DNA of 64,000 nucleotides, taken from Achromobacter pestifer (GTDB lineage: Bacteria > Pseudomonadota > Gammaproteobacteria > Burkholderiales > Burkholderiaceae_B). Under the pieces are notes generated by a model. It worked only from the letters and a program-made list of their open reading frames with translations. It had not been told where the DNA came from and ran no database searches. The translations under genes were made by a program, and so were the position numbers. The stretch is taken from assembly GCF_902859625.1 (NCBI RefSeq), contig NZ_CADIJX010000015.1, forward strand, positions 38,517-102,516, in the 5' to 3' direction. Positions 1 to 8,476 of this stretch are shown in pieces. Numbering within the stretch: the stretch's first letter is position 1; each line of letters opens with the position of its first letter.

Positions 1-1434
1 GTCGTTCAGGCGCTGCCAGGCGTGCGCGGCGGCGCTGGCAACCGACCATGCCGCCAGCCACAGGCCCAGCACGATCATGGGCGAGCCCAGCCGCAGCGGG
101 CCTGGCATCGCCAGCGGCAGCAATACCGCAGTGGCCACGCTGACCCCGAACGCGGCGCGCAGCCGCCGGCCCAGCTCTGGCACTTCGGCCTGTTTCCAGC
201 GGGCCATGGGACCCACGCCCATCAGGAAGATGGCGGGCGTCATCAACGGCACGAAGACGGCCTCGAAGTAGGGCGGGCCGATGGATATCTTGCCCCAATC
301 CAAGACGTCCAGCACCACCGGGTACAACGTGCCCAGCAGCACCGAGCCCGCCGCGACGGTCAGGACGACATTGTTCGACAGCAGCAGGGATTCCCGGGAC
401 AGCAACGAAAAGCCGCCGCCCAGTCCAACCGTCGGCGCGCGCCAGGCGTAAAGCGTCAGGGACCCGCCCACGATCACCGTCATGAAGGCCAGGATGTAAA
501 GGCCCCGGCCCGGGTCCACCGCGAAGGCGTGGACAGAGGTCAGCACGCCCGAACGCACCAGGAAGGTACCCAGGATGCTGAGTGAAAACGTGCAGATCGC
601 AAGCAGTACCGTCCAGCTGCGGAACGCGCCACGACGCTCGGTCACGATCAGCGAGTGGATCAGGGCGGTGCCCGCCAGCCATGGCATGAATGAGGCGTTC
701 TCCACCGGATCCCAGAACCACCATCCCCCCCAGCCCAGCACGTAGTAGGCCCAGGCGCTGCCCAACAGAATGCCGACGGTCAGGAAGGTCCAGGCAGCCA
801 GCGTCCAGGGCCGGACCCAGCGCGCCCACAGCGCATCCAGTTCGCCCGACAGCAGTGCGGCGATGGCGAAGGCGAAGGCCACGGAGAATCCCACGTAGCC
901 CATGTAGAGCATCGGGGGATGCACGATCATGCCGGGGTCTTGCAACAGCGGGTTCAGGTCGCGGCCGGCCATGGCCGGCGGCATCAGCCGTTCAAAGGGA
1001 TTGGACAGAAACAGCAGGAACAGCAGAAAGCCCACGCTGATCCAACCCATCACGGCCAGCACGCGCCCGGCGAAAGCCAGGGGCAGGCGGCGGCTGAACA
1101 CGGCGACGGCCAAGGTCCAGGCCGTCAGCAGCAGCAGCCACAGCAGCAGCGATCCTTCGTGTCCGCCCCAGACCGCCGCGAAGCGGTAGGCGGCAGGCAG
1201 GTCAGCATGGGAGTTGCCCGCCACGTACAGCACCGAGAAATCGTTGTGCACAAAGGACCATGCCAGGCAGCCGAAGGCCAGCGCGGTCAGGCAGAACTGT
1301 CCCACGGCGGCCGGCCGCGCCATCCGCAGCCCGGCCTGCCAACCGGTGGCGGCTCCGATCAGCGGCAGGGTGCCCAGCGCCAGCGCCGTCAGCAGGGCCA
1401 GGATCAGGCAGAACAGTCCGATCTCGGGAATCAT
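1..1434 (-). CDS. ccmF: Cytochrome c maturation protein CcmF (partial, cut by the left window edge)
   Basis: CcmF is the membrane haem lyase core that, with CcmH, attaches haem delivered by CcmE to apocytochrome c in the periplasm. The frame begins at the ATG ending at 1434 and stays open to position 1, giving about 478 codons of a family normally near 650 residues, so the C-terminus lies outside the window. It is rich in hydrophobic segments and carries the tryptophan-rich haem-handling WWD motif (GGWWFWDPVENASFMP, around 670-730). Its start overlaps the ccmE stop as ATGA, which shows translational coupling as the last visible gene of the nap-ccm operon. Family and order are clear; only the missing end is unknown. 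Confidence 0.95.
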   Translation of the reverse strand, partial: MIPEIGLFCLILALLTALALGTLPLIGAATGWQAGLRMARPAAVGQFCLTALAFGCLAWSFVHNDFSVLYVAGNSHADLPAAYRFAAVWGGHEGSLLLWLLLLTAWTLAVAVFSRRLPLAFAGRVLAVMGWISVGFLLFLLFLSNPFERLMPPAMAGRDLNPLLQDPGMIVHPPMLYMGYVGFSVAFAFAIAALLSGELDALWARWVRPWTLAAWTFLTVGILLGSAWAYYVLGWGGWWFWDPVENASFMPWLAGTALIHSLIVTERRGAFRSWTVLLAICTFSLSILGTFLVRSGVLTSVHAFAVDPGRGLYILAFMTVIVGGSLTLYAWRAPTVGLGGGFSLLSRESLLLSNNVVLTVAAGSVLLGTLYPVVLDVLDWGKISIGPPYFEAVFVPLMTPAIFLMGVGPMARWKQAEVPELGRRLRAAFGVSVATAVLLPLAMPGPLRLGSPMIVLGLWLAAWSVASAAAHAWQRLND

Positions 1435-1892
1435 CGGGCCTCCGTCTGCATCGTGTTGGCGGCAGTGGCCTGGCCGGCGCGCTTTAGCGCATCAGCGGCC
1501 TCGGGCGGCATATAGTTTTCATCGTGCTTGGCCAGCACTTCGGTGGCGCGGAACACGCCGTTCGCATCCAGCTTTCCTGCCACGACCACTCCTTTTCCCT
1601 CGCGGAACAGATCGGGCAACAGGCCCTGATAGGCCACCGGCACGGTGTGCGCCGTATCCGTCACGATAAAGCGCAAGGTCAGTCCGTCGGCTTCGCGGCG
1701 CACCGACCCTTGTTCCACCAGTCCGCCCACGCGGAAAGTGCCGCTATGCGGCGCCTCCTTGGCCACGACCTGGCTGGGGCTGAAGAAGAACACCAGATTG
1801 GATTGCAGCGCATTGAGCACCAGCGCGGTTGCCAGCGCAAGCAGGCCCAATCCGCCAGCGATTGCCAAGGCGCGGCGTTTGCGCGGGGTCAT
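1431..1892 (-). CDS. ccmE: Cytochrome c maturation haem chaperone CcmE
   Basis: CcmE binds haem covalently in the periplasm and hands it to the CcmF/CcmH lyase. The 153-residue product has an N-terminal membrane anchor (about residues 9-28), the conserved FFFSPSQV stretch, a beta-barrel domain and the haem-attachment motif AKHDENYMPPE, with His123 and Tyr127 as the expected haem-linked residues. Both ends overlap neighbours by four bases (ATGA with ccmD and with ccmF). Length, motif and neighbours all agree with the family. Confidence 0.97.
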   Translation of the reverse strand: MTPRKRRALAIAGGLGLLALATALVLNALQSNLVFFFSPSQVVAKEAPHSGTFRVGGLVEQGSVRREADGLTLRFIVTDTAHTVPVAYQGLLPDLFREGKGVVVAGKLDANGVFRATEVLAKHDENYMPPEAADALKRAGQATAANTMQTEAR

Positions 1893-2059
1893 TGGGGCTC
1901 CCTGGTGTTACCGGGCTGATCACGGCTGGCCAGGCGTCGGGCGCGGGCGCGACGCCACAACACCAAGACCTCCAGGCCCATCAGCACGAACGTCACGCCG
2001 TAGGCGCCCAGGATGTAAGGGCCGTGGCCCTGCAAGGAAAACAGCGCATCCCAGCTCAT
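1889..2059 (-). CDS. ccmD: Haem exporter accessory protein CcmD
   Basis: A 56-residue single-pass membrane protein (MSWDALFSLQ...). CcmD stabilises CcmE in the CcmABC complex and is needed to release holo-CcmE. It has one hydrophobic helix (about residues 17-36) followed by a basic WRRARARR stretch, the usual CcmD shape. The start was chosen because its ATG overlaps the ccmC stop (ATGA) and its stop overlaps the ccmE start in the same way. The sequence is poorly conserved in this family, so size, topology and position between ccmC and ccmE carry much of the weight. Confidence 0.9.
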   Translation of the reverse strand: MSWDALFSLQGHGPYILGAYGVTFVLMGLEVLVLWRRARARRLASRDQPGNTREPQ

Positions 2060-2841
2060 CGGGCCTCCTTGCCATGCCTGCGCAGCGCACCGGGTTCGCG
2101 TTGGGCGATCAGGCCGCGCACGCGCGCCAGCGCCGTCGCCGCGCCATACAGCCAAAACGCGGCCACCATCAGCAGCATGGCGGCGATCATGATGCGGGCC
2201 ATGCTGGGCGCGGAGGTCAAGTTGATGGACGCCCCTTGGTGCAGCGTGCTCCACCATTGCACCGAGAAATAGATGATGGGCACGTTGACGACGCCCGCCA
2301 GCAGCAGAATGGCGCCGCCGCGATCGGCCCGCTGGGCATCGTCGGTGGCGGATTGCAACGCCATGAAGCCCAGGTACAGAAACAGCAGGATCAGTTCCGA
2401 AGTGAGGCGCGCGTCCCACACCCACCATGTGCCCCATGTCGGCTTGCCCCAGAGCGCGCCGGTCCACAAGGTCAGAAAGGTGAAGAGCGCGCCCGTCGGT
2501 GCCAGTGCGCGCATCATCATGAACGACAGCCGCGTGTTGAAGACAAGGCCCAGCGCGGCATACAGCGCCATCACCAGATACAGGAACATGGACATCCACG
2601 CTGCCGCCACGTGGATGAAAAGAATGCGGTAGACCTCGCCTTGCTGGCTGTCGCTGGGCGCCACGACCAGCCCCACGTACAGGCCCGCGCAAGCGAACAG
2701 GGCGGCCGCCACTGCCAGGAAGGGAATCAGCCGGCCGGCCAGGGGGTAGAACACGGCGGGCGACGCATAGCGCATCCAACCCGTGCCGGACGCCGTGGGC
2801 GCGGCAGCGTAGGGGGGATCGAAGGCAGATTGCTTTTGCAT
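2056..2841 (-). CDS. ccmC: Haem exporter protein CcmC
   Basis: CcmC is the inner-membrane haem-handling subunit that loads haem onto CcmE. The 261-residue product has about six membrane segments and the tryptophan-rich periplasmic WWD motif GKPTWGTWWVWDARLTSE flanked by conserved histidines. The frame extends farther upstream, but the ATG ending at 2841 (MQKQSAFDPP) gives the family length and starts 8 bases after the ccmB stop. Its stop overlaps the ccmD start. Confidence 0.96.
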   Translation of the reverse strand: MQKQSAFDPPYAAAPTASGTGWMRYASPAVFYPLAGRLIPFLAVAAALFACAGLYVGLVVAPSDSQQGEVYRILFIHVAAAWMSMFLYLVMALYAALGLVFNTRLSFMMMRALAPTGALFTFLTLWTGALWGKPTWGTWWVWDARLTSELILLFLYLGFMALQSATDDAQRADRGGAILLLAGVVNVPIIYFSVQWWSTLHQGASINLTSAPSMARIMIAAMLLMVAAFWLYGAATALARVRGLIAQREPGALRRHGKEAR

Positions 2842-2849
2842 GGGGCCTC

Positions 2850-3527
2850 TTAGTCCAGCGCCACGCGCAGCGCGGCGGACGCGCTCCAGGGGCATAGCAG
2901 GATCGCCAGGCACAGGCACGCACCCAGCAACGACAACTGCGGCGCGGCGCCCAGGCCCGCATGGGTGGCGGACACGGCGCCTGCGCCGAAGATCAGGACC
3001 GGCACGTACAACGGCAGCACCAGCAGCGGCAGCAATGCACCGCCACGCAGGCCCAGCGTCAGCGCGGCGCCCAGTCCGCCCACCAGCGCCAGCGTGGGCG
3101 TGCCCAGCAGCAGGGACAGGACCAGCACGCCGATGGCTTTCGCGGACAGACCGAATTGCAGCGCCAGGACAGGGCTGGCCAGAATCAAGGGCAGGCAGGC
3201 GCTGAACCAGTGGGCGGCCAGCTTGACGCCCACCAGCATCGGCAGCGGGTGCGGCGACACCAGCAATTGCTCCAACGCGCCGTTGTCGTAGTCGGATGCG
3301 AACGGGCGGTGCAGGCTTAGCAAAATGCCCAACAATGCGCAGACCCACAGCACGCCTGGCCCGATCGCCAGCAGCAAGGCGGGATCGGGGCCAACCGCCA
3401 GCGGGAACATCGAGCCCGTGACGATGAAGAACAGCGTGGCGCCCAGCGTATCCGCCGGCCGCCTCCAGGCCAGCCGGATATCACGTAGTGCCAACTGAGA
3501 CAGCGTAGCCAGCATCCGCGTAGTCAT
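2850..3527 (-). CDS. ccmB: Haem exporter ABC permease CcmB
   Basis: CcmB is the membrane subunit that works with the CcmA ATPase; ATP hydrolysis releases holo-CcmE. The 225-residue sequence has the family N-terminus (LALRDIRLAWRRPADTL), then FFIVTGSMFPLAVGP and RPFASDYDNGALEQLLVSPHP, and about six membrane helices. The start lies inside the end of ccmA (47-base overlap), so the two are probably translated together. A second in-frame Met four codons downstream is also possible. Confidence 0.95.
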   Translation of the reverse strand: MTTRMLATLSQLALRDIRLAWRRPADTLGATLFFIVTGSMFPLAVGPDPALLLAIGPGVLWVCALLGILLSLHRPFASDYDNGALEQLLVSPHPLPMLVGVKLAAHWFSACLPLILASPVLALQFGLSAKAIGVLVLSLLLGTPTLALVGGLGAALTLGLRGGALLPLLVLPLYVPVLIFGAGAVSATHAGLGAAPQLSLLGACLCLAILLCPWSASAALRVALD

Positions 3528-4164
3528 CCATGTTCAGGGTTTGCGTGCGCGCGACGGCAGTGCTGGGTGTGCGGTGCGAGGCCATCACGACCGCGCCGCC
3601 CGCGTTCAGGTGTGTGTCCAGCGTGGCCCACAGCAGCTCCAGGCTGGCCGTGTCCAGCCCGGCATCGGGTTCATCCAGCAGCCACAACGGCTTGCCGCCC
3701 AGCACGACGGCTGTCAGGGCCAGCCGGCGGCCTTGACCCTGGGACAAGCGTGCCGCCGGGGTGTGCAGGCAGCCGTCCAGGCGCCAGGCCCGCAAGCCCG
3801 CCGCAATCGCGTCGTCATCTTTTGGCGTGCCGGCCACGTACAGACCGCAGCGCAGATTCTCCAGGGCGGTCAACTCGGCCGACAGGCCGTTGGCGTGGCC
3901 CAGGAATGCCACGCGCGCAAAGTAGCCGGCCGGGTCGCGCCGGACATCCTGACCCCGTGACCGCAGCGTGCCATCGCGGGGGCGCAACAGCCCCGCCAGC
4001 GTGCGCAGCAGGCTGGTCTTGCCGCTACCGTTGGCGCCATGCACGTGCAGGAGTTGGCCCGCGTGCAGATCGAAATCCACCGGGCCCAGTCCGTCGGGCC
4101 CGCCGCGCCGGCTGCGCAGCCCGCAGGCGGCGAGCATGGGCGGGGGAACGTCAGCGGGCCGCAT
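3481..4164 (-). CDS. ccmA: Haem exporter ATP-binding protein CcmA
   Basis: CcmA is the cytoplasmic ATPase of the CcmABCD complex. In the 227-residue form the order of motifs is: Walker A GANGSGKTS, signature LSQGQGRRLAL, Walker B LWLLDEPDAGLD and the switch His in ASHR. I chose the ATG ending at 4164 because an AGAGG element lies 6-7 bases upstream inside the end of napC, giving a 14-base overlap with the napC stop. Longer (4203) and shorter (4137) starts exist. It directly joins the nap and ccm parts of the operon. Confidence 0.93.
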   Translation of the reverse strand: MRPADVPPPMLAACGLRSRRGGPDGLGPVDFDLHAGQLLHVHGANGSGKTSLLRTLAGLLRPRDGTLRSRGQDVRRDPAGYFARVAFLGHANGLSAELTALENLRCGLYVAGTPKDDDAIAAGLRAWRLDGCLHTPAARLSQGQGRRLALTAVVLGGKPLWLLDEPDAGLDTASLELLWATLDTHLNAGGAVVMASHRTPSTAVARTQTLNMDDYADAGYAVSVGTT

Positions 4165-4789
4165 TCGCGACCTCTTTGGGCGCCCGACCCGGCGGCGTCG
4201 CATCAGAGGTCTGGCCAGGCGGGATGTGCGGCAAGGTATGGGCGATGCCCTTGTGGCAATCGATGCAGGTCTTGCTCTTGTCCGCCAGGTAGGTGGAATG
4301 CATGTTCTGCGCGCGCACGCTCTGGCGCGTGAAGTCCATGTATTCGTAGTTGTGGCAGTTGCGGCATTCCAGCGAGTCGTTGGCCTTGAAGCGCGCCCAT
4401 TCGTGCTGGGCCAGTTCCAGGCGCTTGTCCACGAACTTTTCGCGCGTGTCGATGGTGCCGAAGATCTTGCCCCACACTTCCTTGGACGCCTGCATCTTGC
4501 GGGCGATCTTGTCCGTCCAGTTATGCGGGACGTGGCAGTCCGAACACAGTGCGCGGACGCCCGAACGGTTGGTGAAGTGAATGGTGCCTTTCAGTTCCGC
4601 ATACACGTTGTCGCGCATTTCGTGGCAGCCCGTGCAGAACTTCTCGGTGTTGGTCAGTTCCATCGCGGTGTTGAAGGCGCCCCAGAACAGGATGCCGCCG
4701 ATGAAGCCGCCAATCGTCAGAAAGCCCAGGCTGAAATGCACGCTGGGGCGGCGGATGATGTTCCAGTAGCGCTTGAGGAGCTTGAACAT
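4151..4789 (-). CDS. napC: Periplasmic nitrate reductase quinol dehydrogenase NapC (tetrahaem c-type cytochrome)
   Basis: NapC is a membrane-anchored NapC/NirT-family cytochrome that oxidises quinol and passes electrons to NapB/NapA. The 212-residue protein has one N-terminal membrane helix (about 17-38) and four CXXCH haem sites: CTGCH 52-56, CSDCH 82-86, CRNCH 142-146 and CIDCH 175-179. The spacing is that of the tetrahaem family. It follows napB by 15 bases, and its end overlaps ccmA, whose products mature these very haems. Confidence 0.97.
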   Translation of the reverse strand: MFKLLKRYWNIIRRPSVHFSLGFLTIGGFIGGILFWGAFNTAMELTNTEKFCTGCHEMRDNVYAELKGTIHFTNRSGVRALCSDCHVPHNWTDKIARKMQASKEVWGKIFGTIDTREKFVDKRLELAQHEWARFKANDSLECRNCHNYEYMDFTRQSVRAQNMHSTYLADKSKTCIDCHKGIAHTLPHIPPGQTSDATPPGRAPKEVANAAR

Positions 4790-4804
4790 GGCGGCATCCC
4801 ATCC

Positions 4805-5281
4805 TTACTTCTTGTCGGTCGCAGGTGCCGTCAGGCGCTTGAGAATCACGTCGATATCCTGATAGGTGTTGGACACCAGCGGTTTGGCTTCGGCTTGCGG
4901 CACATGGCATTGCACACAGAAATAGCGCCGCGGCGACACCTCGGCCAGCACGTTGCTGTCGCGGTCCATGTAGTGCGTGACGCTCAAGGGAGGCGCCTGG
5001 GTTTCCTCGGTATTCACCCGTGCATGACAGGCCAGGCAGCGGTTGTAGTTCTTGTCGATCTGATAGCCGTCGATCTTGTGCGGGATGGTGGGCGGCTGCA
5101 TCGAATACGTGCGCATCCGCTTGATGTCCTTGTTCTCGATCGGGCTGATCAATGGCGGGTCGGTTTCCTCGGCGATGGGGGTGGGTCCGCGCATGGGGTC
5201 TTCGACCTCCAGCGGCGGGGCGGCCCAGGCGGCCGAACTCAGCAGTAGGCCGATGGCGATGGCGGCGGCGCGTATGTTCAT
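4805..5281 (-). CDS. napB: Periplasmic nitrate reductase dihaem cytochrome subunit NapB
   Basis: NapB relays electrons from NapC to the catalytic NapA subunit. The 158-residue precursor has a Sec signal peptide (about residues 1-20, ending AAWA) and two haem sites, CLACH 82-86 and CVQCH 122-126. I prefer the ATG ending at 5281 (MNIRAAAIAIG) over an upstream in-frame Met because GGGAGACAGCC precedes it and it starts right at the signal peptide. It lies 20 bases after napA. Confidence 0.96.
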   Translation of the reverse strand: MNIRAAAIAIGLLLSSAAWAAPPLEVEDPMRGPTPIAEETDPPLISPIENKDIKRMRTYSMQPPTIPHKIDGYQIDKNYNRCLACHARVNTEETQAPPLSVTHYMDRDSNVLAEVSPRRYFCVQCHVPQAEAKPLVSNTYQDIDVILKRLTAPATDKK

Positions 5282-5301
5282 GGCTGTCTCCCTGGCGCCG
5301 T

Positions 5302-7797
5302 TCAGACCTTGACGATCTTGACCGCGCACTTCTTGAAGTCGGTCTGGAACGAGATCGGGTCAGTGGCGTCCAGCGTGACCTTGTTGATCAACTGGCCGGC
5401 GTCGAACCACGGCACGAAGACCAGGCCGCGCGGGGGCTTGTCGCGTCCCCGGGTTTCCAGCCGGGTGCGCATCTTGCCGCGCCGCGACACGATTTCCACC
5501 TCCACGCCGCGTCGCAGGCCCATGGCCTGCGCGTCATCGGGATGCATGAAACAGACCGCATTGGGAAACGCCCGGTATAGCTCGGGCACCCGCCGCGTCA
5601 TGGACCCGGAATGCCAATGCTCAAGCACCCGGCCGGTGGACAGCCAGAAGGGGTATTCCTTGTCGGGTGATTCGGGTGGCGGTTCGTACGGCAGGGCGTA
5701 GATGACGGCGCGGCCGTCCGGATTGCCATAGAACTCAAAGCCCGCGCCCGCCTTCACGTAGGGATCGCTGCCTTCGCGATAGCGCCACAGCGTCTCCTTG
5801 CCATTGACGACCGGCCAGCGCAGGCCGCGTGCCTCGTGGTAGGTGTCAAAAGGCGCCAGGTCGTGGCCATGGCCACGGCCGAACTCGGCGTATTCCTCGA
5901 ACAGTCCCTTTTGCGCATAGAACCCAAAGGCACGGGCTTCCTGATTTTCGTATTCCGGGTTCAGTTCGCTATTGGGGAATTTGTTGACGCGGCCGTTGGC
6001 GTACAGCACGTCGAACAGGGTCTTGCCCCGGTACTCGGGCTTCTTGGCCAGCAAGTCGGCGGGCCAGACTTCCTCTACCTTGAAGCGCTTGGAGAACTCC
6101 ATCAGCTGCCACAGGTCCGACCGCGCATCGCCCGGCGCATTCACCAACTGGTGCCAGAACTGCGTGCGCCGTTCGGCGTTGCCATAGGCGCCTTCCTTTT
6201 CCACCCACATGGCGGCGGGCAGGATCAAATCGGCGGAAATGGTGGTGACGGTGGGGTAGGCGTCCGACACCACGATGAAGTTGTCGGGGTTGCGGTACCC
6301 CGGCAGCCCTTCGTTCATCAGATTGGCCGCCGCCTGCATATTGTTGTTGACCATCACCCAGTAGGCGTTGATCTGGCCGTCCTTCAGCATGCGGTTCTGC
6401 AACACCGCATGGGCGCCCACTTTGTCGGGAATGGTGCCATCGGGCAGTTGCCAGATCTCTTCCGCGTGTGCGCGGTGCTTGGGGTTGGTCACCACCAGAT
6501 CGGCCGGCAGCCGATGCGAAAACGTGCCCACTTCGCGCGCCGTGCCACAGGCCGAAGGCTGGCCCGTCAACGAGAACGGGCTGTTGCCCGGGGTGGATAT
6601 CTTGCCGGTCAGCAGGTGGATGTTGTAGACCATGTTGTTGGCCCACACGCCGCGCGTATGCTGGTTGAAGCCCATGGTCCAGAAGGACGTCACGCGCACT
6701 TTCGGGTCGGCGTAAAGCTCCGCCAGGTCCCGCAACTGCTTCTGCGGCACGCCGGTCAGCTTGGACGTGTATTCCAGGTCGTACTTCGAGACGAACTTGG
6801 CAAACTCGTCGTAGGTGATGGGCTTGGAGCCGCCTGCCTTGTCGGCGTTCTTGGCGGCCTTTTGCAAGGGGTGATCGGGCCGCAGGCCGTAGCCGATATC
6901 GGTGTTGCCTTCGTGGAACACGGTGTGCTTGTCCACGAAGTCGCGGTTCACGCGCTTGGTCTCGATGATGTAATTGGCGATGTAGTTCAGGATCGCCAGA
7001 TCGGTCTGGGGCGTGAAGGTCAGCGTCAGGTCGGCCAGCTCATACGAGCGATGCTCGAACGTGGACAGCACCGCCACCTTGGTCTTGGGCGCGGACAAGC
7101 GCCGATCGGTCACGCGCGTCCACAGGATGGGGTGCATCTCGGCCATGTTCGACCCCCACAGCACGAAGGCATCGGCGTTCTCGATGTCGTCGTAGCAGCC
7201 CATCGGTTCGTCGGCGCCGAAGGTCCGCATGAAGCCCACGGCCGCCGAGGCCATGCAGTGCCGCGCGTTCGGGTCCAGGTTGTTGGACCGGAAGCCGGCC
7301 TTCATCAGTTTCAGCGCGGCGTAGCCCTCCCAGACCGTCCATTGGCCCGAGCCGAACATGCCTACCGCCGTCGGCCCCTTGTCTTTCAGCACCCGCTTGA
7401 ATTGTTCGGCCATCACGTCGAAGGCCTGGTCCCAGGAGACCGGTGCGAATTCGCCGTCCTTGGCGTACTTGCCGTCTTTCATGCGCAAGAGCGGCGTGGT
7501 CAGCCGGTCATTGCCATACATGATTTTCGACAGGAAATAGCCCTTCACGCAGTTCAGGCCCTTGTTGACCTCGGCGTTGAAATCGCCGTGCGTGGCCACG
7601 ACCTGGTTGTCCTTCACCGCGACGTTCACGCCGCAGCCGGTCCCACAGAACCTACAGGGTGCCTTCGACCATTTCAGCTTGGCCGCCTCGGATTCGGTCA
7701 CGATGTTCTGCGTGTAGCCGACGATGGGAATGCCGGCCACCGTGGCGGCGGCAGCAGCCGCGGATTGTTTGATGAAGTCTCTACGAGCCATGGGCAT
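5302..7797 (-). CDS. napA: Periplasmic nitrate reductase catalytic subunit NapA
   Basis: NapA reduces nitrate to nitrite in the periplasm with a Mo-bis-MGD cofactor and one [4Fe-4S] cluster. In the 831-residue form a twin-arginine signal (ARRDFIKQS) opens the protein. It is followed by the cluster motif Cys48, Cys51, Cys55 and Cys83 (CRFCGTGC ... NCVKGYF) and the Mo-ligating Cys181 in NARHCMASA. Molybdopterin oxidoreductase and dinucleotide-binding domains fill the rest at normal length. The start ending at 7797 (MPMARRD) has GGAG about 7 bases upstream; 7791 is a near alternative. It overlaps the end of napD, its signal-peptide-binding chaperone. Confidence 0.98.
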   Translation of the reverse strand: MPMARRDFIKQSAAAAAATVAGIPIVGYTQNIVTESEAAKLKWSKAPCRFCGTGCGVNVAVKDNQVVATHGDFNAEVNKGLNCVKGYFLSKIMYGNDRLTTPLLRMKDGKYAKDGEFAPVSWDQAFDVMAEQFKRVLKDKGPTAVGMFGSGQWTVWEGYAALKLMKAGFRSNNLDPNARHCMASAAVGFMRTFGADEPMGCYDDIENADAFVLWGSNMAEMHPILWTRVTDRRLSAPKTKVAVLSTFEHRSYELADLTLTFTPQTDLAILNYIANYIIETKRVNRDFVDKHTVFHEGNTDIGYGLRPDHPLQKAAKNADKAGGSKPITYDEFAKFVSKYDLEYTSKLTGVPQKQLRDLAELYADPKVRVTSFWTMGFNQHTRGVWANNMVYNIHLLTGKISTPGNSPFSLTGQPSACGTAREVGTFSHRLPADLVVTNPKHRAHAEEIWQLPDGTIPDKVGAHAVLQNRMLKDGQINAYWVMVNNNMQAAANLMNEGLPGYRNPDNFIVVSDAYPTVTTISADLILPAAMWVEKEGAYGNAERRTQFWHQLVNAPGDARSDLWQLMEFSKRFKVEEVWPADLLAKKPEYRGKTLFDVLYANGRVNKFPNSELNPEYENQEARAFGFYAQKGLFEEYAEFGRGHGHDLAPFDTYHEARGLRWPVVNGKETLWRYREGSDPYVKAGAGFEFYGNPDGRAVIYALPYEPPPESPDKEYPFWLSTGRVLEHWHSGSMTRRVPELYRAFPNAVCFMHPDDAQAMGLRRGVEVEIVSRRGKMRTRLETRGRDKPPRGLVFVPWFDAGQLINKVTLDATDPISFQTDFKKCAVKIVKV

Positions 7798-8122
7798 CGC
7801 CAATCTCCTCATTCATCGCGGCCAGCGTATCGGCATGCTGATACACCAGCGCCGAAGCCAGTACGCCATCCAGGCGCTGGATCTCGGAGATCCGCGCCAT
7901 CATGTCGTCGGTGGAGGGCGCTTCCAGCGTGACCACCAGCTTGCCGGTGTCGGACGCGCCATGGATTTCCGAACCCGCGATCGCCAGAATGGCGTCGCGG
8001 ACGTCGGGAAGGCGTTGAGGCAGGGCATGCACCACCATGCTGGTGATGTGCAGCTCTGGAGGCGCCACGGTCGGCGCGAGGGGGGAAAGCGTGGGCATGG
8101 AGGCGGCTCCGTCGGGTGTCAT
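7781..8122 (-). CDS. napD: NapD chaperone for NapA maturation
   Basis: NapD binds the NapA twin-arginine signal and prevents premature export before cofactor insertion. The product is about 113 residues, with a Pro/Ala-rich start followed by the ferredoxin-like NapD fold (ELHITSMVVHALPQRL ... GKLVVTLEAPS ... LDGVLASALVYQH). The ATG ending at 8122 overlaps the napE stop (TGATG), the coupling expected here; an internal Met at 8098 would give a more usual length. The gene overlaps the napA start by 17 bases. Confidence 0.92.
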   Translation of the reverse strand: MTPDGAASMPTLSPLAPTVAPPELHITSMVVHALPQRLPDVRDAILAIAGSEIHGASDTGKLVVTLEAPSTDDMMARISEIQRLDGVLASALVYQHADTLAAMNEEIGDAHGS

Positions 8123-8280
8123 CAGCTGCCCGGAGGGCCGGCGATCAACTGATAGAACCAAACGATGAAGCCGTAGCCCGCCACGATGATGACCGTAAGA
8201 ACGGGGGCCATGACAGCCGTCAGAAACAGGAAACTTCTTAGTTCCTGAGGCTTGGTGTAGCCATCAGACTCGTTTTGCAC
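8122..8280 (-). CDS. napE: NapE, small membrane protein of the nitrate reductase operon
   Basis: A 52-codon gene with a GTG start at 8280. The product (MQNESDGYTKPQELRSFLFL..., reading the GTG as Met) has the NapE hallmark of a short charged N-terminus with KPQELRSF followed by a single membrane helix (about residues 17-46). A GAGG element at 8287-8290 sits 6 bases before the GTG and supports the start. The stop overlaps the napD start. The role of NapE is not established; it is typical of napEDABC operons. Confidence 0.9.
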   Translation of the reverse strand: MQNESDGYTKPQELRSFLFLTAVMAPVLTVIIVAGYGFIVWFYQLIAGPPGS

Positions 8281-8334
8281 ACACCACCTCACTGCGAAAG
8301 TTGGGGCATTGCGTTTAACGTGCGGATGTCGAAC

Positions 8335-8363
8335 TTTTTAGCAGTGGTTTTACATCGCGTCAA
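8335..8363 (-). promoter_or_regulatory. Candidate promoter of the nap-ccm operon
   Basis: On the minus strand TTGACG (8358-8363) and TAAAAA (8335-8340) are separated by exactly 17 bases, about 55 bases upstream of the napE GTG. The match to a sigma70-type promoter is 5/6 and 4/6. I looked for an FNR/ANR box (TTGAT-N4-ATCAA) between 8281 and 8407 and saw no convincing one. Confidence 0.45.
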
Positions 8364-8407
8364 TGTTGCATCACGGCGAAACAATCCTGCCTTGGCGCTA
8401 TATACAA

Positions 8408-8455
8408 AGGTGCCTGACGCTTTCCGGATGGCAATCCGGTAGGCGTCAGGCACCT
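8408..8455. terminator. Long inverted repeat downstream of the BKACE gene
   Basis: A perfect 13-bp outer stem (8408-8420 with 8443-8455) encloses a 6-bp inner stem, CCGGAT/ATCCGG (8424-8429 with 8434-8439). It lies between the BKACE stop (8477) and the nap promoter, so it probably ends transcription of the BKACE operon. No T-run follows. The arm AGGTGCCTGACGC could also be a copy of a dispersed intergenic repeat. Confidence 0.6.
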
Positions 8456-8476
8456 GGTGTTGAGTCGCGTTGCGAT

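Noticed and set aside
8281..8407. FNR/ANR box in front of nap
   Set aside because: I searched for TTGAT-N4-ATCAA-like sites on both strands; the nearest candidates match only one half-site.
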